The notes: generated by a model not told the origin, from the letters alone. Positions 5,333 to 13,930 are shown, counted from the stretch's first letter. The stretch: DNA of 14,113 bases from an uncultured Bacteroides sp. (GCA_902472795.1 CABROZ010000057.1:1-14113), one strand, 5' to 3'. Numbers and translations are program-made.

Positions 5333-8300
5333 TGAAACTGACCGCTTTCTTTATCAAACATCCTACCCTCTTCTGGTCGCTCATGGCAGGCATCCTGATT
5401 GCAGGCGTATTGGCTTTCGCACAAATGCCGAAATTGGAAGACCCTGCCGTAGCAGCCAAGCAAGCCATGGGCATGATTCCCTATCCGGGTGCCGGTGCAC
5501 ACGAAGTAGAGCTGAAAGTAGCCCAGGTAATGGAAGACGAACTCCGTGCCCTGCCCAATGTGAAAAAGATAAAAACAGAATGCCAGAACGGCATGGCTAC
5601 GCTGACTGTCGAATTTCAGATGACCGTTCTGCTGAAAGACCTGGAACAGCACTTCGACCTGTTGCGCCGCAAAGTCAGCGATGCCCGCTCCAAGCTGCCG
5701 CAAGACTGCTACGACCCCATCGTCATAGATGACATGATGGACGTTTACGGCATCTTCTATGCCCTTACGGGCGACGGATATACCTATCCCGAACTCTACA
5801 AGTATGCCAAACTGATACGGCGCGAACTGTTGGCCGTCAAAGGGGTGAAACGCATTCTCATCGCCGGCAACCGCAGCGAAGTCATCAACATCACCCTCTC
5901 CAAGGACAGGATTGCCCGCAACGGCATCCTGCCGACACAGATCATGGCAAGCCTGCAAAGTGCCGGTAAAGCCGTAAATGCCGGCAGTCTTCTGAATGGC
6001 GACGACCGTCTGCAAGTACGTGTAGGCAGTGCCGTGACCGATGAAGACGACATCCGCAACCTGCTCATCAGCACTCCACAGGGAAAACAAATCAGACTGG
6101 GCGACGTCGCTCAAATCGAACGTACCTACACCGAGCCTCAGCGCAACGGCTTCTTTGTGGACGGAAAGCCCGCCCTCGCCATCTGTCTGACCATGGAGGC
6201 GAACGCAATTGTCCCCGACGTAGGAAAAGCGGTCGAGAAACGTCTGAACGAAGTCATGGCGCAGATTCCTGTCGGCATGCAGACGGAAAAGATTTTCTTC
6301 CAACCCGACAAGGTAGATGAAGCCATCCGTTCCTTCATGCTCAATCTGGTCGAATCGGTAGCCATCGTCATTCTGGTGCTGGTCTTTACCATGGGCTTCC
6401 GCAGCGGCGTCATCATCGGATTCGGGCTCGTACTGACCATAGCCGTGTCGTTCCCCATCCTGCTGATGTGCGGCACTACCCTGCAACGCATATCGTTAGG
6501 AGCATTTATCGTGGCCATGGGCATGCTGGTGGACAATTCCATCGTCATCATGGACGGCATCCTGAACGACAAGAAACGCGGAGTTGGTCCCAAGACGTAC
6601 TTATACCGCATCGGGAAGAACACCGCCCTTCCGCTGTTGGGTGCCACCGTCATTGCTGTTTCCACTTTCCTGTGCATCTATCTTTCGCCCGACTCGGCAG
6701 GCGAATATGCCGGCGATCTGTTCCTTGTATTATGCGTCAGCCTGCTGGCAAGCTGGATACTGGCGCTGACACAGGTTCCGGTTTGCGCCAAATCGTGGCT
6801 GCCCGCCCGCGAAACCACGGCCGGACAACCCCAAGAAATCTACAATTCACCCATACACAAATGGGTACGCCGCCTCATCAGTACACTGACCTGCCACCAG
6901 AAGAGTACGCTTACCATCGCGATAGCCGTCCTGGTATTGTGCCTTTTCGGGATGACGCGGGTTAAAAATCTGTTCTTCCCCGACTTCGATTACCAGCAAT
7001 TCATTGTAGAGTATTACCTGCCTCCTCAAACCGATCCCAACCGCGTACGCCACGACTTGCTGGAGATGTCAGCACTGTTGAAGCAAAACCCCGACATCGA
7101 ACGCGTATCAGCCAGCATGGGAAGCGCTCCGGCACACTATTGCTTAGTACGCCCCATGACTTCGGGAGGCGACTGCTACGGCGAACTGATGGTGGACTGC
7201 AAGGACTATGAGACAGTAGTCAAGCAGATTCCTTCCGTGCGGAAACTGCTTCGCGAACGCTATCCCGATGCTTACATCCGCATACGCAAATACAATTTTT
7301 CCATCTCGACTTCACACACGGTCGAAGTGGAATTTACCGGCCCCGATCCGGCCGTCCTGCGCCAGCTGAGCCGTCAGGCAGAAGACATCATGCGACGTTG
7401 TCCCTACGTCGATCCCTATTCGGTAGAAAACAACTGGAAGCCTACAGGCAAAGCACTGACAGCCGACTATGTCCGCGAAGACGCCTTACGCTCGGGCATC
7501 GAACGGAGCGACGTAGCCAACGCCTTGCTGGCTGCCACCGACGGAATGCCTGTCGGAGTATTGACCGACCAGGACCAGATGGTTCCGATCAACCTTGTCG
7601 TACGCAACACTGACGGCAGTCGCATAACCGACCTCAACGACGTCCCCGTGTGGAGCACCCTGAACCTGCGCATGACCGACGATGACATTCAAGGAGTGAT
7701 GACCGGCAGTAAAAACATGAACGACATACAGGACAACCTGTTCCGCAGCGTACCTTTAGGCAACGTTACCAACGACATCCGACTGGATTGGGAGGAAAAC
7801 TTTGTGTATCGCATCAACGGACAACGTGCCATCGAAACGGAATGCGATCCAAATGCCGACCTTTACGATGCCACACCGGCCAAAGTGGTAGCTTCTATCC
7901 GGCATGACATCGAGGCCATCCGGCTTCCGGCCGGCTACCGGATGCGTTGGGTAGGCGAAGGGGAAGTGCAGGAAGAATCCATCGGCAACCTGATGAAATA
8001 TCTTCCTCTCACCATTTTCATTATCCTGGCCATCCTCCTGCTGCTCTTCAACAGCTGGAAGAAGGTGATACTTATTCTGTTATGCTTCCCCTTCGTCTTT
8101 TGTGGCATCACGCCGGCCCTGCTGATGTTCCGACAACCGTTCACGTTCATGGCCATCATTGGCATGATGGGGCTCATCGGCATGATGGTGAAGAATGCCA
8201 TTGTACTGGTGGATGAAATCAACCGACTGCAAACCCAAGAGCACCAACACCCGTATCATGCCGTAGTCGAAGCTACCGTATCGCGTGTACGACCGGTCCT

Positions 8301-8481
8301 GATGGCATCGCTCACCACCATCGTAGGCATGATTCCACTGGTACAAGATCCGATGTACGGCTCCATGGCCATCACCATCATGGGCGGACTGACAGTAGGT
8401 ACCCTTATCACATTGGTATTATTACCCGTATTCTACACCATCTTTTTCAAGGTGAAAAGACCTGATAACTTGCAAAACTAA
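5332..8481 (+). CDS. RND efflux transporter permease (inner membrane)
   Basis: A 1049-residue AcrB-type proton/drug antiporter, full length. It has a first membrane helix at about 9-30, a large periplasmic domain, a helix bundle from about 335 to 490, a second first-of-half helix near 526 (LTIAIAVLVLCLFGM), a second periplasmic domain, and a final bundle from about 890 to 1040. The TM4 relay motif is MGMLVDNSIVIMDG: Asp401 matches AcrB Asp407, while the AcrB Asp408 position is Asn402. The TM10 lysine is kept in GMMVKNAIVLVDEINR (Lys954). GGLTVGTLITLVLLPVFY closes the C-terminal bundle as usual. The substrate cannot be inferred. Its ATG overlaps the corrected adaptor stop by one base, so translation is probably coupled; the TolC-type gene follows 21 bp downstream. 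Confidence 0.95.
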   Translation: MKLTAFFIKHPTLFWSLMAGILIAGVLAFAQMPKLEDPAVAAKQAMGMIPYPGAGAHEVELKVAQVMEDELRALPNVKKIKTECQNGMATLTVEFQMTVLLKDLEQHFDLLRRKVSDARSKLPQDCYDPIVIDDMMDVYGIFYALTGDGYTYPELYKYAKLIRRELLAVKGVKRILIAGNRSEVINITLSKDRIARNGILPTQIMASLQSAGKAVNAGSLLNGDDRLQVRVGSAVTDEDDIRNLLISTPQGKQIRLGDVAQIERTYTEPQRNGFFVDGKPALAICLTMEANAIVPDVGKAVEKRLNEVMAQIPVGMQTEKIFFQPDKVDEAIRSFMLNLVESVAIVILVLVFTMGFRSGVIIGFGLVLTIAVSFPILLMCGTTLQRISLGAFIVAMGMLVDNSIVIMDGILNDKKRGVGPKTYLYRIGKNTALPLLGATVIAVSTFLCIYLSPDSAGEYAGDLFLVLCVSLLASWILALTQVPVCAKSWLPARETTAGQPQEIYNSPIHKWVRRLISTLTCHQKSTLTIAIAVLVLCLFGMTRVKNLFFPDFDYQQFIVEYYLPPQTDPNRVRHDLLEMSALLKQNPDIERVSASMGSAPAHYCLVRPMTSGGDCYGELMVDCKDYETVVKQIPSVRKLLRERYPDAYIRIRKYNFSISTSHTVEVEFTGPDPAVLRQLSRQAEDIMRRCPYVDPYSVENNWKPTGKALTADYVREDALRSGIERSDVANALLAATDGMPVGVLTDQDQMVPINLVVRNTDGSRITDLNDVPVWSTLNLRMTDDDIQGVMTGSKNMNDIQDNLFRSVPLGNVTNDIRLDWEENFVYRINGQRAIETECDPNADLYDATPAKVVASIRHDIEAIRLPAGYRMRWVGEGEVQEESIGNLMKYLPLTIFIILAILLLLFNSWKKVILILLCFPFVFCGITPALLMFRQPFTFMAIIGMMGLIGMMVKNAIVLVDEINRLQTQEHQHPYHAVVEATVSRVRPVLMASLTTIVGMIPLVQDPMYGSMAITIMGGLTVGTLITLVLLPVFYTIFFKVKRPDNLQN

Positions 8482-8502
8482 GAACATAATCAAACTGGAA
8501 AA

Positions 8503-9819
8503 ATGAAGAAATATCTGTTTATACTCATGGCCAGCGTGCTGCATCTCTGTCCGACAGCGGCATCTGCACAGGAAAGCTTCCCACTGACCCAATCAGAATG
8601 CCGCCGCCTCGCACTGTTGCACAACGAAGAATTGCAAAAAGCCAGCAACACCTTCCGACAGGCCGAATTGGACAAAAGCATAGCCTTCAGCGCTTATCTG
8701 CCCAAAGTGGACGGCATGCTGTCGGGAACCTACATGTTCCCCGACCTCGACATGGGAGGCACGAAGCTACAGATGCATGGCATGTATATGGCAGGCATCA
8801 GCATCACGCAGCCCTTGTATGCCGGTGGGAAAATAACAGCCGGCAACCGACTGGCCGAAATAGGGCGCAAATCTGCTGCCGAAACTCTTCGCAAAACCCG
8901 TATGGAAGTCATTGCTGACGCCGACCGGGCCTACTGGAGCTACATTGCCGTGAAACAGAAAATACGTATGCTGCAATCCTATTGCCTGCAGATGGACACG
9001 CTATACAAACAGATTGAAGCGGCCCGAACAGCAGGTATGGGAACCGATAACGAACTGCTGCGCATCACTGCCAAACGGAGCGAAATCAACTATCAACTCC
9101 AAAAAGCCCGCAACGGTGCCGACCTTTGCCGCCTTTCGCTGTGCCACGTATTGGGGAAACCGTTAGATACACAGCCCCTGCCCACGGATACACTGCTGCA
9201 GGTGACTCCGCCGACCCAGCTTGATGAAAGCATAGCCGCACGCCCCGAACTGGAGTTGCTTCATCAGCAAGTAGCCGCACGCCAACAACAAATAAAGACG
9301 GCACGTGGCGACATCCTGCCGCAAATAGGCCTGTCGGCCGGATACACCTATTACGGCAACATACAAATGAACGGAATGACTACCGACCTGCAAGGCAATT
9401 ACATTCCCTACAGCCAGAAACTGTCCGATGGCATCGGACTGGTGATGGCATCGGTAAGCATCCCGCTATTCCATTGGGGGGAGAGTCTGAAGAAAATAAA
9501 GAAAGCAAAAATCGACTTGCATAACGCCCAACTCGACCTGCAACAAAACACCCGCCTGCTAAGCATCGAAGTACGCCAGGCCATACAGAACCTGACAGAT
9601 GGCTACAATCTGGTACAAACAGCACAAACGGGCAAGTTGCAAGCCGAAGAAAACCTGCGGGTGATGCGCGACCGCTACGTCAACGGACTCAGCTCGCTGA
9701 CCGACCTGCTCGATGCACAGTCGCAATGGCAACAGGCCGAAAGCAACCGCATCGAAGCGCTTACCCAATATAAGATTTACGAAACGGAATATCTGCGTTG
9801 CACGGGACGGTTGGAGTAA
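8503..9819 (+). CDS. TolC-family outer-membrane efflux channel
   Basis: A 438-residue outer-membrane factor that completes the tripartite pump. It has a signal peptide (1-22, ending AASA before Gln23) and two OEP repeats. The first contains the channel strand SGTYMFPDL followed by GMYMAGISITQPLYAGGKIT (near residue 95); the second contains LSAGYTYYGN and GIGLVMASVSIPLFHWGESL (about 305-330), the matching strand of the second repeat. Long coiled-coil helices flank both (for example residues 120-170 and 330-435), and RDRYVNGLSSLTDLLDAQSQ near the C-terminus is the usual OEP signature. There is no lipobox, unlike NodT-type members. It lies 21 bp after the permease and is surely in the same operon. 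No strong terminator follows. Confidence 0.93.
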   Translation: MKKYLFILMASVLHLCPTAASAQESFPLTQSECRRLALLHNEELQKASNTFRQAELDKSIAFSAYLPKVDGMLSGTYMFPDLDMGGTKLQMHGMYMAGISITQPLYAGGKITAGNRLAEIGRKSAAETLRKTRMEVIADADRAYWSYIAVKQKIRMLQSYCLQMDTLYKQIEAARTAGMGTDNELLRITAKRSEINYQLQKARNGADLCRLSLCHVLGKPLDTQPLPTDTLLQVTPPTQLDESIAARPELELLHQQVAARQQQIKTARGDILPQIGLSAGYTYYGNIQMNGMTTDLQGNYIPYSQKLSDGIGLVMASVSIPLFHWGESLKKIKKAKIDLHNAQLDLQQNTRLLSIEVRQAIQNLTDGYNLVQTAQTGKLQAEENLRVMRDRYVNGLSSLTDLLDAQSQWQQAESNRIEALTQYKIYETEYLRCTGRLE

Positions 9820-9866
9820 AATCCTGCGAACCCTGATCAGCTGATAAATATTTTTTCTTTCTGATA

Positions 9867-9898
9867 GTTGTGATAAGCAAAACTTTATCTTATTTTTG
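9867..9898 (+). promoter_or_regulatory. Promoter of the XRE-cupin gene with an internal inverted repeat
   Basis: TATTTTTG at 9891-9898 matches TAnnTTTG, and GTTG at 9867-9870 (near match to TTTG) is 20 bp upstream. Inside the spacer lies an inverted repeat GATAAG (9872-9877) / CTTTATC (9883-9889), a plausible operator for autoregulation. TGATA recurs at 9842, 9862 and 9871. Confidence 0.6.
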
Positions 9899-9945
9899 CG
9901 TTCTAACGATTTTTCAGCATAACTTTAGACCGAAACAAGAATATT

Positions 9946-10521
9946 ATGGATGCAAGCAAGATTGTAGGAGAAAAAATCAAATCACTCCGCGAAAACCAGT
10001 CCATCAGTGTAGAAGAACTGGCCGAACGTTCAGGACTCTCCACCGAGCAAATTGAACGCATTGAAAACAACATCGATCTGCCTTCGCTGGCACCGCTCAT
10101 CAAAATTGCGCGTGTATTGGGCGTAAGGCTCGGAACCTTCCTTGACGACCAGGACGAAATGGGTCCCGTAGTATGCCGCAAATCGGAAGCCACCGACAGC
10201 ATCAGCTTCTCGAACAATGCCATACAAAGCCGCAAGCACATGGAGTACCACTCATTGTCGAAGTCGAAAGCCGACCGCCACATGGAGCCTTTCATCATCG
10301 ACGTGACACCTACCGAAGACAGCGACTTTGTGCTCTCCTCGCACGAGGGCGAAGAGTTCATCATGGTACTCGAAGGTACCATGGAAATCAGTTACGGTAA
10401 ACATACCTATCTGTTGGAAGAAGGTGACACCATCTATTACGATTCCATCGTCCCCCATCACGTACACGCTTATCAGGGACAGGCGGCTAAAATACTGGCT
10501 GTCATATACACTCCTGTTTAA
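9946..10521 (+). CDS. XRE-family regulator with C-terminal cupin sensor
   Basis: A 191-residue transcription factor. Residues about 6-62 form an XRE/lambda-Cro helix-turn-helix: IVGEKIKSLRENQSISVEEL, then AERSGLSTEQIERIENN (recognition helix) and PSLAPLIKIARVLGVRLGTF. Residues about 110-188 form a cupin_2 beta-barrel: HEGEEFIMVLEGTMEISYGK, TYLLEEGDTIYYDSIVPHHV and AKILAVIYTPV; the HxGEE and PHH pieces correspond to cupin metal/ligand positions. In such regulators the cupin binds a small molecule that tunes DNA binding. It has its own promoter and lies 114 nt upstream of the acyl-CoA synthetase-type gene, the obvious target. The ligand may be a fatty or aromatic acid or its CoA ester, which is inference from the neighbour only. 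Confidence 0.9.
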   Translation: MDASKIVGEKIKSLRENQSISVEELAERSGLSTEQIERIENNIDLPSLAPLIKIARVLGVRLGTFLDDQDEMGPVVCRKSEATDSISFSNNAIQSRKHMEYHSLSKSKADRHMEPFIIDVTPTEDSDFVLSSHEGEEFIMVLEGTMEISYGKHTYLLEEGDTIYYDSIVPHHVHAYQGQAAKILAVIYTPV

Positions 10522-10535
10522 TATGCAAACAGAGC

Positions 10536-10616
10536 AGGAAGAGATGAGGAATCAAGAAGGCCGCATCGTATAATGCTGCATAACGGCCTGTTCTTCCTTC
10601 CTCCTCTCTTTTTTTA
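10536..10616 (+). terminator. Long hairpin with U-run between regulator and synthetase
   Basis: A segmented stem closes a 20-nt loop. From the loop outward, GGCCG (10559-10563) pairs with CGGCC (10584-10588) and AAGAA pairs with TTCTT after a TG bulge. After a 2x2 internal loop, 10546-10551 pairs with 10598-10603. After one mismatch, 10536-10544 pairs with 10605-10613, including two G-U pairs. About 25 pairs in all run straight into a T-run at 10609-10615. This fits an intrinsic terminator or attenuator. No promoter is seen in the 20 nt before the next start, so the downstream gene seems to depend on read-through. Confidence 0.65.
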
Positions 10617-10635
10617 TTCATAATACCTCCAAACA

Positions 10636-12282
10636 ATGCTATATGAACGCACACTCGGCCAATGGCTGGAACATTGGGCCGAAACAACACCCAACAAAGA
10701 ATACATCGTTTACTCCGACCGCAACCTGCGCTTCACCTGGAGCCAGTTCAACCGCCGCGTGGACAACATGGCCAAAGGCCTCATTGCCATCGGTGTGGAA
10801 CGGGGCACGCACGTAGGCATCTGGGCAGCCAACGTCCCCGACTGGCTTACCCTGCTCTATGCTTGTGCCAAGATCGGAGCCGTTTACGTCACCGTGAACA
10901 CCAACTACAAACAGGCCGAGCTGGAATACCTCTGCCAGAACTCGGACATGCACACCCTGTGCATCGTCAACGGCGAGAAAGACAGCGACTTCGTGCAGAT
11001 GACTTATCAGATGCTGCCCGAACTGAAAACCTGCCAGCGCGGACATCTGAAAAGCGAACGCTTCCCCTACATGAAAAACGTCGTCTATGTAGGTCAGGAG
11101 AAACACCGGGGCATGTACAACACAGCCGAGATTCTGCTGCTGGGCAACAACATCGCCGACGACCGGCTCAACACCCTGAAAGCGCAGGTCACCTGCCACG
11201 ACGTAGTGAACATGCAATACACCAGCGGCACCACCGGCTTCCCCAAAGGCGTGATGCTGACCCACTACAACATAGCCAACAACGGCTTCCTGACAGGCGA
11301 ACACATGAAGTTCACCGCCGACGACAAGCTATGCGTCTGCGTGCCGCTGTTCCACTGCTTCGGCGTGGTACTGGCCACCATGAACTGCCTGACCCACGGA
11401 TGCACCGAAGTCATGGTGGAGCGCTTCGACCCGCTCGTCGTACTGGCTTCCATCCATAAGGAACGCTGTACGGCACTGTACGGCGTACCCACCATGTTCA
11501 TCGCCGAGCTGCACCATCCCATGTTCAGCCTGTTCGACATGTCGAGCCTGCGTACGGGCATCATGGCCGGCTCGCTCTGCCCGGTAGAGCTGATGAAACA
11601 GGTAGAAGAAAAGATGTTCATGAAAGTGACCAGCGTATATGGGCTGACAGAAACCGCCCCCGGCATGACCGCCACCCGCATCGACGACCCGTTCGAAGTG
11701 CGCTGCAACACCGTCGGCCGCGACTTCGAGCATACCGAAGTACGTGTCATCGACCCCGAAACCGGCGAAGAATGTCCCGTAGGAGTGCAAGGCGAAATGT
11801 GCAACCGCGGCTACAACACCATGAAAGGCTATTACAAGAACCCCGAAGCCACTGCCGAGGTGATAGACAAAAACGGCTTCTTGCACTCGGGCGACTTAGG
11901 CATCAAGGACAAGGACGGGAATTACCGCATCACCGGACGCATCAAGGACATGATTATCCGCGGTGGCGAAAACATCTACCCACGCGAAATCGAAGAATTC
12001 CTTTACCAGCTTCCGGGCGTAAAGGACGTGCAGGTAGCAGGCATCCCCTCGAAGAAATACGGCGAGGCCGTAGGTGCCTTTATCATCCTGCACGAAGGAG
12101 CCGACTTGCACGAAAGCGACGTGCGCGACTTCTGCATGGGCAAAATCTCGCGTTACAAGATTCCGAAATATGTTTTCTTCGTCAAGGAATTCCCCATGAC
12201 AGGCAGCGGCAAGATACAGAAATTCAAACTGAAAGACATCGGATTGCAACTGTGTAAGGAGCAGGGAATCGAGATCATCTGA
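10636..12282 (+). CDS. AMP-binding acyl-CoA synthetase-type enzyme
   Basis: A 548-residue ANL-superfamily enzyme that should activate a carboxylic acid with ATP to an acyl-adenylate and transfer it to CoA, in the cytosol or at the inner membrane face. Visible motifs in order: the P-loop YTSGTTGFPKGVMLTH (from residue 195), the A5 motif VYGLTETAPG, GEMCNRGYNTMKGYYKNPEA, the A7 motif HSGDLGIKDKDGNYRITGR with the ATP-binding Asp, the hinge region IKDMIIRGGENIYPREIEEF, and the A10 motif TGSGKIQK with catalytic Lys526. Sequence and length suit the medium/long-chain fatty-acyl-CoA ligase group more than acetyl-CoA synthetase, but the substrate is not proven. It follows the XRE-cupin gene after a hairpin and has a strong terminator. 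ATG 10636 begins the usual N-terminal segment. Confidence 0.92.
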   Translation: MLYERTLGQWLEHWAETTPNKEYIVYSDRNLRFTWSQFNRRVDNMAKGLIAIGVERGTHVGIWAANVPDWLTLLYACAKIGAVYVTVNTNYKQAELEYLCQNSDMHTLCIVNGEKDSDFVQMTYQMLPELKTCQRGHLKSERFPYMKNVVYVGQEKHRGMYNTAEILLLGNNIADDRLNTLKAQVTCHDVVNMQYTSGTTGFPKGVMLTHYNIANNGFLTGEHMKFTADDKLCVCVPLFHCFGVVLATMNCLTHGCTEVMVERFDPLVVLASIHKERCTALYGVPTMFIAELHHPMFSLFDMSSLRTGIMAGSLCPVELMKQVEEKMFMKVTSVYGLTETAPGMTATRIDDPFEVRCNTVGRDFEHTEVRVIDPETGEECPVGVQGEMCNRGYNTMKGYYKNPEATAEVIDKNGFLHSGDLGIKDKDGNYRITGRIKDMIIRGGENIYPREIEEFLYQLPGVKDVQVAGIPSKKYGEAVGAFIILHEGADLHESDVRDFCMGKISRYKIPKYVFFVKEFPMTGSGKIQKFKLKDIGLQLCKEQGIEII

Positions 12283-12303
12283 TTCAACCCCTCGGAACAA
12301 CAG

Positions 12304-12363
12304 CGGCCACCGACTGCCCCGCCCGGATTTACATCCTGCGGCAACAGTCGGTGGCCGTTTTCT
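12304..12363 (+). terminator. Strong intrinsic terminator between convergent genes
   Basis: CGGCCACCGACTG (12304-12316) and CAGTCGGTGGCCG (12345-12357) form a perfect 13-bp stem followed by TTTTCTT. It ends the synthetase transcript. It lies 6 bp from the stop of the convergent dehydrogenase, so the same stem may also end that minus-strand transcript, though that side lacks a good T-run. Confidence 0.85.
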
Positions 12364-13127
12364 TAACCGGCTACCAGACCGCCATCTACCAGATAATGAC
12401 CGCCCGTGCAGAAACTGGAAGCGTCAGAAGCCAGGAAATAGACCAGCTCAGCCACTTCTTCGGGACGTCCTGCCGAACCCCGGGCATAGAGCGAATTCTC
12501 TTTGCGCCAGTAATCGTCTATCGTACAGTGGTTCACTGCGGCAAACTTGTCAAACAGGTTGTCAACCAGCGGAGTATGGATGGTACCGGCACAGACAGCA
12601 TTGACACGGACGTTCTTCGGACCCAGGTCGATGGAGAGGCTGCGCGTTATCTGCCCAAGTGCCCCCTTGGTCATGCCATAGGCAAAGCTGTATGGCTTGC
12701 CTACAAACCATTGGTCGGAAACGTTGATGACCACCGAACCGCCTCCGCCGGCAATGATGTGCGGAAGGGCTTCACGCAGGGTGTTCACCGTACCATAGAT
12801 GTTGGTCTGAATCATAAGGTCCAGTTCCTCATCGGCTATATCGAGCAATGTGTTGGCACGATGGATGCCGGCATTGGCAAAAACGCTGTCCAGCCGGCCG
12901 AATTTGGCTACGGTATTTTCCACTGCCCGATGGATGTCGGCACGTACGCGGGTATTCCCTTCCGTAAAAAGAAGCCGGTCGGGACAGTTCAGTTCGGCTA
13001 CCAGTGCCGAAGCTGCCTCCGTATTGATGTCCATGAAACCTACCTTCCAATCTTGTGCAATAAATTTTCTGACCGAGGCTGCACCTATACCCGTGGAGCC
13101 TCCTGTAATGAATACTGTTTTTCCCAT
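12363..13127 (-). CDS. SDR-family oxidoreductase
   Basis: A 254-residue classical short-chain dehydrogenase. The nucleotide motif is GGSTGIGAAS (residues 9-18, TGxxxGIG type). Asp33 at the end of the second strand (GFMDIN) suggests NAD(H) rather than NADP(H). NAG (85-87), Asn109 and the catalytic Ser137, Tyr150 and Lys154 (spacing S-x12-Y-x3-K) complete the N-S-Y-K tetrad. RVNAVCAGTIHTPLVD and the C-terminal FLASDASSFCTGGHYLVDGG are family standard. The enzyme should therefore be active; the alcohol/ketone substrate is unknown. The insertion DKFAAVNHCTIDDYWRKENS around residues 195-215 is in the variable substrate loop. It faces the synthetase convergently and has its own promoter candidate, so there is no operon link to it. 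Confidence 0.92.
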   Translation of the reverse strand: MGKTVFITGGSTGIGAASVRKFIAQDWKVGFMDINTEAASALVAELNCPDRLLFTEGNTRVRADIHRAVENTVAKFGRLDSVFANAGIHRANTLLDIADEELDLMIQTNIYGTVNTLREALPHIIAGGGGSVVINVSDQWFVGKPYSFAYGMTKGALGQITRSLSIDLGPKNVRVNAVCAGTIHTPLVDNLFDKFAAVNHCTIDDYWRKENSLYARGSAGRPEEVAELVYFLASDASSFCTGGHYLVDGGLVAG

Positions 13128-13186
13128 GATAGCATGTATCTATAAGTGATTTTTTGGATAACTGTTCTGTTTATGTGTACTAAAAA

Positions 13187-13194
13187 CAAAAGTA
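13187..13194 (-). promoter_or_regulatory. -7 element candidate for the SDR gene
   Basis: The minus strand reads TACTTTTG at 13194-13187, a TAnnTTTG match 60 nt before the start codon. The -33 region is not convincing. A small inverted repeat CCTGT (13225-13229) / ACAGG (13235-13239) lies just upstream and could bind a regulator. Confidence 0.42.
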
Positions 13195-13290
13195 ACAAAA
13201 TAAAAATAATCACCATAGATTTTACCTGTTTTTTACAGGCTATCCACTTAAATATTTTGCAACCAACCATTACCAGAAATCTACCTGCCA

Positions 13291-13365
13291 CAAAATAACG
13301 GGCACGAACGGTTCAGTTATCACGACAGGTCAAGCCTCCGTAAAAAGCTGAACGGTCCGTGCCCG
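13291..13365 (-). terminator. Terminator of luxS
   Basis: CGGGCACG..GTTCAG at 13299-13316 and its near reverse complement at 13348-13365 form an 18-bp stem with two mismatches and a 31-nt loop. On the minus strand it is followed by TTATTTTG. It starts 31 nt after the luxS stop. The remaining gap to the SDR gene holds only the SDR promoter region. Confidence 0.7.
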
Positions 13366-13395
13366 AAAAGCACGATCTCTGCAAAAAGGTTTCGC

Positions 13396-13884
13396 TCACT
13401 CCGCCTTCTCGGGATAGCGCATGTTGGCTTCGGTCATGTGCTCCAGCACTTCGTGCAGGTATTTGGCCGATTCCCAACGGGCCATGGGCAGGTCGTGCAG
13501 CAGGTAGTTGCCACAATCCTGCGGAGCCGCACCGGGCACTTCGCCTTCATAATCGGCTATAAAGCGGAATGTTTCCTGCATCAGCGGCACGATGTCCTCG
13601 GGTTGCAGGTCGCCGCGCATCAGCAGATAGTTTCCGGTCAGGCATCCCATGGGGCCCCAGTAGATGATGCGGTCCTGCCACTGCGGATTGTTGCGCAGGT
13701 AGGTGGCTGCCAGGTGCTCGATGGTGTGCAGGGCACCCTGGCCGAGGGCCGGCTCGCGGTTGGGTTCCTTCATGCGGATGTCGAAGGTGGTGATTACTTC
13801 ACCGTTCACCTCGTCTTTGCGCGATACATAGATTCCACGCAACAGGCGGATGTGGTCGATGGTAAAACTGGGTATTTTCTTCAT
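13396..13884 (-). CDS. luxS: S-ribosylhomocysteine lyase LuxS
   Basis: A 162-residue LuxS, normal length. It cleaves S-ribosylhomocysteine to homocysteine and 4,5-dihydroxy-2,3-pentanedione, the precursor of autoinducer-2, in the activated-methyl-cycle detoxification route in the cytosol. The metal site HTIEH is at residues 53-57 (His53, His57) with Cys124 in DCGNYLLHD as third ligand. Glu56 and Cys81 (GPMGCLTG) are the catalytic acid/base pair. The N-terminal SFTIDHIRL and the GALHTIEHLAATYLRN helix are typical. No mtnN/pfs, metE or metH neighbour is present, so the gene stands alone with its own canonical promoter and terminator. The right IS end lies about 100 bp upstream of the promoter, leaving it intact. 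Confidence 0.96.
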   Translation of the reverse strand: MKKIPSFTIDHIRLLRGIYVSRKDEVNGEVITTFDIRMKEPNREPALGQGALHTIEHLAATYLRNNPQWQDRIIYWGPMGCLTGNYLLMRGDLQPEDIVPLMQETFRFIADYEGEVPGAAPQDCGNYLLHDLPMARWESAKYLHEVLEHMTEANMRYPEKAE

Positions 13885-13930
13885 TGCTGCTTATATTTTA
13901 AAAACTTGGTGAAAGATTATTTATTGGGGA

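Noticed and set aside
5296..6486. Minus-strand open frame of 396 codons opposite the RND permease
   Set aside because: It is fully antisense to an unmistakable permease and its peptide (His/Gln/Asp-rich, no domain pattern) is typical of a shadow frame in a 50% G+C gene.
9836..9845. ATCAGCTGAT palindrome followed by a T-rich stretch as terminator of the pump operon
   Set aside because: A perfect palindrome with no loop cannot form a useful hairpin, and no longer stem is seen, so I do not call a terminator there.
10567..10575. GTATAAT resembling an E. coli -10 box inside the hairpin loop
   Set aside because: Bacteroidetes sigma uses TAnnTTTG, there is no matching -33, and the sequence is the loop of the hairpin.
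10639..11304. Minus-strand open frame of 221 codons opposite the synthetase
   Set aside because: Val/His/Phe-rich mirror of conserved AMP-binding sequence; no start signal and no family features.
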